Assembly: GCA_900553835.1 (NCBI GenBank)
Contig: USFF01000015.1
Span: 1 to 19,145, forward strand
Direction of reading: 5' to 3'
Length of the DNA stretch: 19,145 bases
From: an uncultured Mycoplasmatota bacterium
Lineage (GTDB): Bacteria; Bacillota_I; Bacilli_A; RF39; UBA660
A program made the translations under genes and the position numbers. The notes under the pieces were generated by a model that worked only from the letters and a program-made list of their open reading frames with translations, searched no databases and was not told the DNA's origin. Below, one piece after another: positions 1 through 6,984 of this stretch (the stretch's first letter is position 1; every line of letters starts with the position of its first letter).

Positions 1-88
1 AATACACATTGGCATTAGTGCCATCTAATCCACCAGCAAAAGCTACTTCGTCTGCCGTCATTATAGCTACAGGATATGTTAGTTTTGC
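1..88 (-). pseudogene. Surface protein pseudogene, C-terminal side fragment (continues past left edge)
   Basis: After the TAA at 89-91 the same frame stays open to the window edge. It reads AKLTYPVAIMTADEVAFAGG, which matches AKLTYPIGLMIADEINIAGG in the right-hand surface gene. In that gene this segment lies just before the tryptophan-rich W-SP region, so the equivalent variable region here would lie beyond the left edge. The shared frame and conserved sequence after the stop show that the TAA at 89 is a nonsense codon inside a longer gene and not its natural end. The fragment has no start signal of its own and is probably not translated. Confidence 0.7.
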
Positions 89-715
89 TTATTTATTATT
101 TCCTAAAAATGAGTCTTTTTTATTTGTACAATTATATACTGGAGATTTATCAACAATTATTCTGTTATATCCAGCATAATATGTATAATCTGTTTCGGAA
201 TAATTACTCCCCATTATCAGTTCTCTATCGTTACAATATACTGCATCATTACTTATGTAGTTATTATAATTTAAAAGATTTTTAAAATAGCATTTATCTA
301 TATATTCTTTTACTCTACTATCATTTGAATATTGTTTATTATTATCTAAAGAACCAGTAGTACCATACATATAACCTACAGGCATTGGATTATCGTAGTT
401 AGAAGAAAAATATTGTACATTTTCTATATATCCTTCTGTTGTATCAGGACTTTTTCCTGAATATAGTAGTCTTACACTTCCATCATGATTTGTTCTTATT
501 ATTCTCCAGTAGAAACCAGCAAATTTTACCCAGTTATTCTTTGCATCTCCTGCAAAGTAATATACATCTTTTGCAGTACTTCCTGATATAATTTCTGTAC
601 TTTTAAATAAAGTACCAGTATTTGTCTCAGTATATGTTGTACTGAAGTCTGTTCTAGTTTTAATTGTTCTATTATCAGCTAGTAGTCTACCATATATAGT
701 ATACCTAAAATTCAT
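89..715 (-). pseudogene. Surface protein pseudogene, middle fragment (DUF6273-like module)
   Basis: This is the 208-codon stretch between two in-frame TAA codons (722-724 upstream, 89-91 downstream). It carries hallmarks of a secreted module family seen again at the right end of the window: NNWVKFAGFYWRIIRTNHDG near its start, then DAVYCNDRE, paired cysteines and NCTNKKDSF. The corresponding stretch of the right-hand gene reads EAVYCNDRQ and DCADSHDAF. The ATG at 713-715 has no Shine-Dalgarno sequence in front of it, and the codons before it (Cys-Thr) continue the upstream frame, so this is very unlikely to be a separate gene. Family members are predicted extracellular and repeat-rich; the ligand is unknown. 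It could be a decaying copy, a silent donor for recombination with paralogues, or an assembly error at two sites. Confidence 0.75.
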
Positions 716-721
716 AGTACA

Positions 722-1012
722 TTAATCTGGCATATGAATATTAGATAAACTTACTTCATTAGTAGCTTTATTATATGTAGCAATACTTCCATTCTTACAT
801 GTTATTTTATCTAGTACATAGTTATTTATTAGATCATTAAATTCTTTATTTGTTTTTTCTCCTTCTAAAGTAAAGGCTTGTATTCCATCTGGTTTAGAAA
901 GTATCTTTTCTACTTTAGATATTTCCTTGTTTTCTTCTTCATTAGTACTTAAATAAAATGTTAATAGTAAAGAACTTATTAACAAAATAATTAATAAGAT
1001 ATATTTTTTCAT
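722..1012 (-). pseudogene. Surface protein pseudogene, N-terminal fragment with signal anchor
   Basis: This is the true 5' end of the broken surface gene. ATG at 1010-1012 is preceded at a 6-base gap by AGGTG (minus strand); an upstream TTG at 1030 in the same frame is less likely because it would sit in front of that ribosome binding site. The product starts MKKYILLIILLISSLLL, a lysine-led hydrophobic segment typical of a signal peptide or N-terminal anchor. A short extracytoplasmic region with DKITCKNGSIATYN follows, then a TAA at 722-724. The frame continues uninterrupted beyond the stop (Cys-Thr-Met-Asn-Phe) into the middle fragment. If translated alone it would give a membrane-anchored peptide of 96 residues without the modular ectodomain. 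It is divergent from the ribbon-helix-helix gene at 1136. Confidence 0.72.
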
Positions 1013-1135
1013 TGTTTCACCTACTATCAATAAAATTATATTATCACTCCAAAAGTAAATGCATTTTGTATTCTATTATTGAATATATATTTAAAGGTCA
1101 TTTATTAATATAATTTTATTAGGAGGAACTTTTAA

Positions 1136-1321
1136 ATGAAAAAATTTATACCATCTAAAGAAAATAGCGAAAAACTTGTTATAAGTATAAGAATAGATAG
1201 CAAATTACTAGAAAAAATTGATGAGGAAGCTGCTAAGGCAGAAATAAGTCGTAATGAAATGATTAATCAATCTTTACATTATGCTCTTTCAAATTTAGAA
1301 GAAAATAAAGAAGAAAATTAG
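1136..1321 (+). CDS. Small ribbon-helix-helix DNA-binding protein
   Basis: This 61-residue protein has a basic N-terminal arm, then a beta strand (residues 15-20, VISIRI), helix 1 (DSKLLEKIDEEAAKA) and helix 2 (SRNEMINQSLHYALSNL). That is the arrangement of MetJ/Arc/CopG-type regulators, which dimerise and insert the paired strand into the DNA major groove. The start is fixed by a strong AGGAGG at 1121-1126, nine bases ahead of ATG. The acidic tail EENKEEN is encoded by the left arm of a long hairpin. There is no toxin gene beside it, so a toxin-antitoxin role is not supported; it lies head to head with the broken surface gene and may regulate it or itself. The fold call is fairly safe; the target is unknown. 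Confidence 0.8.
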   Translation: MKKFIPSKENSEKLVISIRIDSKLLEKIDEEAAKAEISRNEMINQSLHYALSNLEENKEEN

Positions 1322-1341
1322 ATAGTTTTCTTCTTTATTTT
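1302..1341. terminator. Long perfect hairpin between convergent genes
   Basis: A perfect 16-bp inverted repeat, AAAATAAAGAAGAAAA at 1302-1317 and its complement at 1326-1341, is separated by an 8-base loop. The left arm lies inside the last codons of the ribbon-helix-helix gene and the loop holds its stop codon. The stem is purine-rich on one side with a T-rich right arm, so it should work best as a plus-strand terminator. It also lies downstream of the convergent MFS gene and may stop transcription from both sides. Confidence 0.7.
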
Positions 1342-1383
1342 AACCAACTCGCAACTGATTAATAGAAAAAAATACAAGTCTAT

Positions 1384-1424
1384 TTTACATTTTGAGAAAA
1401 AATCGCTTTACATTTTGAGAAAAA
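1384..1424. repeat. Two direct repeats, 18-bp core, 23-bp period
   Basis: TTTACATTTTGAGAAAAA occurs exactly twice, at 1384-1401 and 1407-1424, with a 5-base spacer. It lies between the ends of two convergent genes. The period and core length equal those of the array upstream of the DUF4143 ATPase near 14.4 kb, and both cores start with TTTAC, but the rest of the core differs. It may be a remnant of a similar unit, a protein-binding site pair, or chance low-complexity duplication. Confidence 0.75.
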
Positions 1425-1426
1425 CT

Positions 1427-2536
1427 TTAAGAATTAGAATAACCATATTTACCATCATCAAATTTTATAAATACATTTATTAATATGCCTAGTATTGAAA
1501 CTAAAATAATATAGATTAAATCTAGTTTCAGAAAATAAAATATAACTAAAAATATTGTTCTACCAAAATTATTTAATAGTTCTATAAAAGTAACATAACT
1601 TATAACCGAATAGTTTTTACCATAACAATATATATTTCTAAGAGTTATAGTATCTATAGAAGAAGAAATAATTCCTTCTATAAAAATGATAAATAAGAAT
1701 ATAGTTTTATTTATAATGAATAATTTAAATAAGTAAACTATAGATATTAGTAAAAGAGATAATGAAAGATAATCTTTTTTATTTTTATCCATCTTTTTAG
1801 ATAAGAAATAAATATAAATTACACTACCTACTCCAGCGATTATATTTATAAAGCCTATAAATTTTAAATTACTTTTTACATTTATATAAATATAAAGAGG
1901 GAATAATGTAATAATGATATATCTTAATTGATCTAACACTATAAAAATATAATTTTTTTTAGGGAATGATTTTATTACATCTAAGGTTTTATTTTTATCT
2001 TCTATTTTAACATCTTTAATTTTAGTTAGTGGTATTATACTCAAAAACATTAACACTACTACTATTATAGAGAGGATAAAAAAATTAAATTTTTCTATAA
2101 TTAAAGCACCAATGTAGGAAGAGAATAGACCACCTAATATAGTAAAAATAGTATAGAGAGAGGTATTATCAGTAGTCTTTTTATTTCCTATTATTGAAAG
2201 AGCATACACGTGTCTTCCGAGCCAATAAAACATTAGATATGAAGAATAAAGTATAGATAGAATAATTAAAGATTTCATATAATTTAGGTAAATATAAGTT
2301 ACTCCAAAGAGTAAAGCACTTATTAACATTAATTTAGTATAAGAAAATTTATTACCTATTTTTCTACCTATTGGAATAAAAACTAAACAAAAAGTATATT
2401 TTAAAATTAGAAATAAAATAATATCATTTATACTATAATTATTTTTATATAGAATTAGTGGAATAAATAGTTCAACCAATAACTTAGCAAAACTAGTTAT
2501 AAAAATAAATAAGTTATATTTTTTTAAGTTAGACAT
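1427..2536 (-). CDS. MFS-like multipass membrane transporter
   Basis: A 369-residue, almost wholly hydrophobic protein with about ten to twelve predicted membrane segments arranged in two halves around a charged central loop (residues about 170-190, KIKDVKIEDKNK). This is the usual plan of a major facilitator superfamily permease, although 369 residues is short for that family (about 400). The first cytoplasmic loop contains GRKIGNKFSYTK, loosely matching the MFS loop 2-3 motif. The substrate cannot be read from the sequence. The start ATG overlaps the end of the preceding small exported-protein gene by 8 bases, implying translational coupling and a joint role at the membrane. A purine-rich stretch with GAATGAG, inside the upstream gene's last codons, is the only ribosome binding candidate. 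Transport family is likely; drug, sugar or metabolite specificity is unknown. Confidence 0.7.
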   Translation of the reverse strand: MSNLKKYNLFIFITSFAKLLVELFIPLILYKNNYSINDIILFLILKYTFCLVFIPIGRKIGNKFSYTKLMLISALLFGVTYIYLNYMKSLIILSILYSSYLMFYWLGRHVYALSIIGNKKTTDNTSLYTIFTILGGLFSSYIGALIIEKFNFFILSIIVVVLMFLSIIPLTKIKDVKIEDKNKTLDVIKSFPKKNYIFIVLDQLRYIIITLFPLYIYINVKSNLKFIGFINIIAGVGSVIYIYFLSKKMDKNKKDYLSLSLLLISIVYLFKLFIINKTIFLFIIFIEGIISSSIDTITLRNIYCYGKNYSVISYVTFIELLNNFGRTIFLVIFYFLKLDLIYIILVSILGILINVFIKFDDGKYGYSNS

Positions 2537-2930
2537 TTATCTCATTCTTTCTTTCCATAATAGTTTCAAAACTATCTTTAGTACATCTTAAAATTATTTT
2601 ATTTATTTTAACTCCATTTAACTCTATGTATACTTTTGTTTCATTATCATTTATATCATTAAGAACCTTCTTAATAAGTTCTTTTTCTAAAGTTTTAATA
2701 TTCAAAGTATTAAATCTATAAGACTTATATTTATTATTTATATTTACTTCTATTTCTACTATTAATGAGTCAGTATTTTCTAGTAAATAGTTAAGTTTAT
2801 TAGATTTTAAATTATCAAAGTAAATAGAGTAATTATTTTCTTCATAATCATAACTTTGAATAGCAAACAATTTTTTATTACTAAAAAGGACTATAGAGAA
2901 AAATAAAAAAATAAAAACCATTTTCTTCAT
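2529..2930 (-). CDS. Small exported protein of unknown function
   Basis: The start is placed at ATG 2928-2930 because AGGTG lies 6 bases ahead of it; a GTG nine bases further upstream would fall within that ribosome binding site. The 133-residue product begins MKKMVFIFLFFSIVLFSNKKLFA, a clear signal peptide or N-terminal anchor with a possible cleavage after LFA. The rest is an alternating polar/hydrophobic beta-rich domain rich in Asn, Lys and Glu, with one cysteine near the C terminus. I do not recognise the family. It overlaps the downstream permease gene by 8 bases, so the two are probably made together and might cooperate at the cell surface. It follows tmk by 58 bases with no obvious terminator and may be co-transcribed with it. 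Confidence 0.65.
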   Translation of the reverse strand: MKKMVFIFLFFSIVLFSNKKLFAIQSYDYEENNYSIYFDNLKSNKLNYLLENTDSLIVEIEVNINNKYKSYRFNTLNIKTLEKELIKKVLNDINDNETKVYIELNGVKINKIILRCTKDSFETIMERKNEINV

Positions 2931-2987
2931 ACTAAACACCTATTTATATAGTAAGAATATTTGTGGTTTTTACTCTGCCAATTATTG

Positions 2988-3653
2988 CTATTTTATTTTT
3001 AATTTCTTTATTAATTCACTACTTATTTCTTCTCTAGATTTAACTTTATTATCTTTAAAACAATCAATTTTTATAAAATCATAAATTTCTGTAAGTTCTA
3101 AATATACTTGTTCACTTCTTATTTGATGAAGTTTATTTTTTTCTGCTTCATCAAGTAATTCTTTTCTATTCTTTTTGATTTCTTCACCAAAAACATATGG
3201 TAAATAAAGAAAAATAACTTTATCTGCTTTTGGTAGTTCTAGTAAATTAAATTCAAGAGTTTCTAGAAATTTATACATTTTAATTCTTTCTTCTTTACTA
3301 TCTATTTTACTACCTTGATGTGCCATGTTAGAATATACATATCTATCCATTATTAGAAAATCGTTTTCTTCAAGTAACTCTTTTATTACTGGAAGACTTG
3401 CTCTTCTGTCTGCTGCATAATAAAGAGTTGCTACTTTAGCATCTAACTCCATAGGTTTATCAAACCAAGAAGCCATTATAGATGGTTTTCCAAGTAATGG
3501 TCCACCTATTATTCTTCCTGTAGGTGTTTCATATCTTGGGTAACTAATTGTACCTACCTTGTATCCTTTACTTATTAAATATTCTTTTAACAATTTTGTT
3601 TGTGTTTCTTTTCCAGAACAATCTGTTCCTTCAATTACTATAATTTTGCCCAT
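2988..3653 (-). CDS. tmk: Thymidylate kinase (dTMP kinase)
   Basis: Phosphorylates dTMP to dTDP with ATP, an essential cytoplasmic step of dTTP synthesis. The 221-residue protein has the P-loop GTDCSGKET at residues 9-17, the substrate-binding SYPRYETPTGR segment at 37-47, YYAADRR at 78-84 and the catalytic DRYVYSNMAHQGSK at 103-116. Length is slightly above the usual 205-215. The start follows four bases after the stop of the HAD gene, so the two are in one operon. Position 12 of the P-loop is Cys, where other Tmk classes have Arg, Gly or Ala; the lid region therefore probably carries the arginine (LHQIRSEQ, around 175-182). The identification is strong. Confidence 0.93.
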   Translation of the reverse strand: MGKIIVIEGTDCSGKETQTKLLKEYLISKGYKVGTISYPRYETPTGRIIGGPLLGKPSIMASWFDKPMELDAKVATLYYAADRRASLPVIKELLEENDFLIMDRYVYSNMAHQGSKIDSKEERIKMYKFLETLEFNLLELPKADKVIFLYLPYVFGEEIKKNRKELLDEAEKNKLHQIRSEQVYLELTEIYDFIKIDCFKDNKVKSREEISSELIKKLKIK

Positions 3654-3657
3654 AAAT

Positions 3658-4092
3658 TTACCTCAATTTCTTTATTAACATATTTTTGTGTTCTTCTTTT
3701 AATCCACCATTATAAAATGAAGTTTTAACTAAATAATTTTTAAGTTCATTAAAATCAGGAAATATTTCATCATCTAAAATAACAAACTTATCAATATTAT
3801 GATTATTTAAATATTCTCTTATTTCTTCTCCTCTGTTACCATAAATGCTTTTAGTAACATCATGAATATCTATACCAAATTCTTTTAAATATTTTTTAGT
3901 ATTTTCAAAACCTTTGAGAAGTCTCCAAGAAGAAGTAACAACTATGTAAGCTTTTGTTTCATCTATTACTTCCTTTAGTATTTTTAAACATTTAATATCA
4001 AGTTCTATTCTACTCAGTTTGTTATATTTAGTCCTTTCAAAATACTCATTACTATTAAGTACTCCATCAATGTCTAAAAATATTACTTTCAT
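3658..4092 (-). CDS. HAD-superfamily phosphatase-like protein
   Basis: A compact 144-residue HAD-fold protein. Motif I is FLDIDGV with nucleophile Asp7 and acid/base Asp9; motif II is VVTSSW (Thr53-Ser54); motif IV is ILDDE (Asp107, Asp108); a Lys for motif III is plausible at 81 or in the NRGEEIREYL region. There is almost no cap domain, so it should act on an exposed or large substrate such as a nucleic-acid or protein phosphate. The overall pattern resembles the HAD_SAK group, named for HAD domains in RNA-repair proteins. GGAGG lies 5 to 9 bases before ATG. It is the first gene of the block running into tmk (4-base gap). A TATAAT on the minus strand at 4140-4145 lacks a clear -35 box. The substrate is unknown; a nucleotide phosphatase is possible given tmk. 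Confidence 0.8.
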   Translation of the reverse strand: MKVIFLDIDGVLNSNEYFERTKYNKLSRIELDIKCLKILKEVIDETKAYIVVTSSWRLLKGFENTKKYLKEFGIDIHDVTKSIYGNRGEEIREYLNNHNIDKFVILDDEIFPDFNELKNYLVKTSFYNGGLKEEHKNMLIKKLR

Positions 4093-4184
4093 AGTTTTCC
4101 TCCATAATTATATTTTACTACTAAATAATATTTTTTTCTATTATAAAGTTTAATTTTTTGTATAAAATAATAATGGTGAAATAT

Positions 4185-4712
4185 ATGAATTTAAAAAAAG
4201 TTAAAGTTATTAGTATCTTTGGAGTATTTTTGATAAGTTTTTTAAGTCATTTTATGTATGAATGGTTTCCATCTGTTATAACTAGTATATTCTTTCCAGT
4301 TAATGAAAGTATCTGGGAGCACATGAAAATATTTACTACAAGTATTTTAATTTATAGTTTAATAGAGTATTTAATTTTAAAAAAGAAGAAAATTTATCAT
4401 AATAATTTTTTATTAAGTACTGTGGTTACTAGCATACTAAGTGTACCTATTTATTTAATAATATATTTACCTTTATATAAAATATTTGGCGAGAAAATGT
4501 TTATATCTATAGGACTAATGTTTATAGTTTATGCTTTTATGGAATATATTAGCTATAAAATACTTCAATATAAAGAGTTAAATGTTAATAAATACCTCTT
4601 ATTAACACTACTAATAATAGTATATATTATTTATACTTATTTAACTTATAAACCAATTAAAAATTATATATTTTTTGATATAAAAGAAAAAAAGTATGGT
4701 ATTACCACATAG
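4185..4712 (+). CDS. DUF6512-like integral membrane protein
   Basis: ATG at 4185 is chosen because GGTGA lies at 4175-4179, five bases ahead; an in-frame TTG at 4158 precedes that site and lies in the promoter-like AT tract. The 175-residue product has about five to six membrane segments. Its most distinctive part is HFMYEWFPSVI...FFPVNESIWEHMK near residues 21-50, between the first two segments, a signature I associate with the DUF6512 family. The biochemical role of that family is not known to me. The gene points toward the NlpC/P60-like gene and the two coding regions overlap by 11 bases at their 3' ends, around a small ACCAC-ATA-GTGGT hairpin. Membrane location is secure; the family name is moderately so. 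Confidence 0.72.
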   Translation: MNLKKVKVISIFGVFLISFLSHFMYEWFPSVITSIFFPVNESIWEHMKIFTTSILIYSLIEYLILKKKKIYHNNFLLSTVVTSILSVPIYLIIYLPLYKIFGEKMFISIGLMFIVYAFMEYISYKILQYKELNVNKYLLLTLLIIVYIIYTYLTYKPIKNYIFFDIKEKKYGITT

Positions 4713-5763
4713 TGGTTAAATTACCATCTTTTTTATAGTATTCATCCATTAGTTGTATATAAAGCCAGTCACTTTTAATTAGTTCTTCTTCTGTAAAAGT
4801 TTTTACATGCAAGTCATAATCAAGTGCTTCAGCTACATAATAGTTATTATTTTCTATACCAATTATTATTCCAATGTGACCATATCTACTAATTAAATCT
4901 CCAACTTTTACTTTTGTTTTATCAAACTCACTTTCACTGATTTTCATCTTTGTTCCAAAATCGTCTAAATCATCGTTTCTTTCAAAATCAATTCCAGCAC
5001 CAGAGTCTCCTATATCAAAGCCACCATTTAGAAAAGCCCATGATATATAACCGCTGCAATCAAGTCCATTTATTTCATCTCTTTTAAAGAGTTTTGAATA
5101 TAAAGGACAACCCCATATGGAAGGACCATATAAACTTGCTTTTATGTTTTCAAACTTATTTTCACTTAAGTATAGACCTTTATGATAATATCTTCCCTCT
5201 CCATCAACATATTCTTTTTCAGCATAGTTGTTTAGTCTTCCATTTTCATAGAAATAATTAATTTTATATTTAAATTCAAGTGTTAAAAATCTTGCTGCAG
5301 CAACTACTCCAGCACGAGTTTTATATCCCGCATTATTAATTTTAAAAAGTAATGCTTCATCTAAAGTTTTTGCTTCATCTTCTGTATATATTTTACATCC
5401 CAGGGCTTTTTTATCATTATCTATATGGGGTAGTGTATATAAGTCTGTAACTTCAACATTTATAGTTTTTTTAGTTTTTCCTTTTTCAAGTTCAATATAA
5501 GTGCTTCCTAGTTTCTTTCCAGTAATAATGTTATCATTAATACTTATTATATCGGTATTTAGTTTTATGTTAACACCACTATCTACTTCTAGTTTATAAC
5601 TTTCATCAATTGTTAATATAATTTTATTAATACTATTTATTTCTTCTTCATCATTATTTTTGACTTTTGATAAAATAAAAATTATTAAAAATAAAGTTAT
5701 TAATAGAAATAAAATTAGTTTTTTAAAAAATACTTTATACTTCTTTTTTAATCTTCTTTTCAT
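4702..5763 (-). CDS. Membrane-anchored NlpC/P60-like cysteine peptidase
   Basis: Probably a cell-wall hydrolase acting outside the membrane. The 353-residue protein starts with a very basic tail (MKRRLKKKYK), one membrane segment (about 15-33) and a small beta-rich region (about 46-107) resembling a bacterial Ig-like (BIG2) domain. The C-terminal domain has the NlpC/P60 signature: Cys236 in NGLDCSGYISWAF, followed by VGDLISRYGHIGIIIG with His296. NlpC/P60 enzymes typically cleave peptide bonds in the peptidoglycan stem or cross-bridge. An insert between residues 110 and 230, with two further cysteines (123, 219), is unusual. There is no Shine-Dalgarno sequence before ATG. A TATAAT ends six bases upstream of it, so the message may be leaderless. 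It follows the UgtP-like gene by 35 bases but appears to have its own promoter. Confidence 0.82.
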   Translation of the reverse strand: MKRRLKKKYKVFFKKLILFLLITLFLIIFILSKVKNNDEEEINSINKIILTIDESYKLEVDSGVNIKLNTDIISINDNIITGKKLGSTYIELEKGKTKKTINVEVTDLYTLPHIDNDKKALGCKIYTEDEAKTLDEALLFKINNAGYKTRAGVVAAARFLTLEFKYKINYFYENGRLNNYAEKEYVDGEGRYYHKGLYLSENKFENIKASLYGPSIWGCPLYSKLFKRDEINGLDCSGYISWAFLNGGFDIGDSGAGIDFERNDDLDDFGTKMKISESEFDKTKVKVGDLISRYGHIGIIIGIENNNYYVAEALDYDLHVKTFTEEELIKSDWLYIQLMDEYYKKDGNLTTMW

Positions 5764-5769
5764 AAGAAT

Positions 5770-5798
5770 ATTATATCACATTTAATTTATTATTGTAA
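5770..5798 (-). promoter_or_regulatory. Promoter of the NlpC/P60-like gene, probably leaderless
   Basis: On the minus strand TTACAA (5793-5798) and TATAAT (5770-5775) are 17 bases apart, and TG one base before TATAAT makes an extended -10 (TGATATAAT). Only ATTCTT separates the -10 from the ATG at 5763, so transcription should begin on or beside the start codon. Confidence 0.6.
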
Positions 5799-6920
5799 CT
5801 ACTTGTCTTTTAATAAATTATTTACTAATTTTTCAAGTTTTATTAATGAATTATTATTGTTATATTTCTTTAGATTGTTGTTGTATTTTCTTAAAAGTTT
5901 TTCACTTAATAAAAACTTATTAACATTTTTTATTAAACTCTTATAGTTTTTTGAATATACTCCATATCCATTTTTACAAACATATTTGAGATTATAGTTT
6001 TCTTGTCCACCATTACCAGGGATTAAAATCATAGGTACTTTAGTATTTAAACATTCTGTTATGCTTATACCACCAGGTTTAGTTATAACTATGTCACTTA
6101 TATTCATTAAATCACTTACTAAATTAGTAAAACCATAAATATATACATTTTTATAGTTATTATTTTTTATGTGTAAGTCACACTTCTTTTTTAGTTTTGT
6201 ATTTTTACCACATATAAATATAATATTACATTCAAATCTTTTAGATAATAGTTTTTTTAAGTAATTATATGAATAGTTAGAACCTAAACTTCCTCCAGCA
6301 AAGAATAAAATTGTTTTTAAATTGTTATTTATTTTAAATTTCTTTTTAAGTTCTTGATTATTTTGAATATGTTTAAAATGAGTAGATACAGGTATTCCAT
6401 AATCATATATTTTATTTTTGTTTATTCCTTTTTCTACTAGAGAGTTTTTTATTATTTTATTTGCAACTACAAATAAATCAGTATTTTCTTCATCCCTTTC
6501 CCATAGTTCATGGCTAGTATAATCTGTTATAATACTTATTAATTTAGTTTCCTTATCATTTAAAAGTGTTTTTATGGTAGTACCAAAAAAATGAGTAGAT
6601 ATAATTAAGTCGGGAGATATTTCTTTAATTTTATTTTTTAGAAAGTTCAGTTTAAACATTTTTTTAAAAACTATTTTATATGGAATGGTAGTTATTTTAT
6701 TATCAAATATTTTATATAGAAAACTATATAAATGATTACTTCTATATTTGATGTTTAAGTCGAACAGAAAATTACTAGTTTTCCCTGTAAAACTTGCATA
6801 TTCTAGTAAATCTATAATATATAGTTCATAATCTTTATTATTTAAATAGTTATAAATATAATTTGCAACTGTTTTATGTCCTGATCCATATGTTGCATAT
6901 AAAACTAAAATTTTTTTCAT
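5799..6920 (-). CDS. UgtP-like processive diacylglycerol glucosyltransferase (GT28)
   Basis: Related to UgtP and plant MGDG synthases, which transfer glucose or galactose from the UDP-sugar to diacylglycerol on the cytoplasmic membrane face, making glycolipids and anchors for lipoteichoic acid. The 373-residue protein has the N-terminal glycine loop YGSGH (11-15), which in this family contacts the acceptor, and ISTHFFGT near 108. The GT28 donor-binding half has FFAGGSLGS (207-214), VYIYGFTNL and TKPGGISITE (280-289), the nucleotide-sugar motif with its conserved Glu. The C terminus is very rich in Asn and Lys. AGGAGA lies four bases ahead of ATG. It is separated from the P1B ATPase upstream by a terminator. 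The family call is firm; sugar and processivity are not readable. Confidence 0.85.
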   Translation of the reverse strand: MKKILVLYATYGSGHKTVANYIYNYLNNKDYELYIIDLLEYASFTGKTSNFLFDLNIKYRSNHLYSFLYKIFDNKITTIPYKIVFKKMFKLNFLKNKIKEISPDLIISTHFFGTTIKTLLNDKETKLISIITDYTSHELWERDEENTDLFVVANKIIKNSLVEKGINKNKIYDYGIPVSTHFKHIQNNQELKKKFKINNNLKTILFFAGGSLGSNYSYNYLKKLLSKRFECNIIFICGKNTKLKKKCDLHIKNNNYKNVYIYGFTNLVSDLMNISDIVITKPGGISITECLNTKVPMILIPGNGGQENYNLKYVCKNGYGVYSKNYKSLIKNVNKFLLSEKLLRKYNNNLKKYNNNNSLIKLEKLVNNLLKDK

Positions 6921-6963
6921 AAAGTCTCCTATATAACTATATTCTAATTTATAAGAAATAATT

Positions 6964-6984
6964 AAAAAAAGAGTATTAACTCTT
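6964..6984 (-). terminator. Intrinsic terminator of the cadC-P1B ATPase operon
   Basis: On the minus strand AAGAGT-TAAT-ACTCTT forms a 6-bp stem followed by five further T residues. The ATPase stop codon lies in the loop, so the hairpin is made partly from the last codons of the gene. Confidence 0.72.

Noticed and set aside
76..285. Plus-strand frame rich in Tyr/Leu opposite the broken surface gene, and a similar one at 18241-18435
   Set aside because: Composition is that of antisense AT-rich sequence; the minus-strand frames match each other as paralogues, the plus-strand ones do not.
89..715. Independent gene starting at ATG 715
   Set aside because: No ribosome binding site, and the frame is continuous with the upstream fragment through a single TAA; better read as part of one broken gene.
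89..724. Reassigned TAA codon
   Set aside because: TAA ends most other genes in the window at the expected family lengths, so a general reassignment is excluded.
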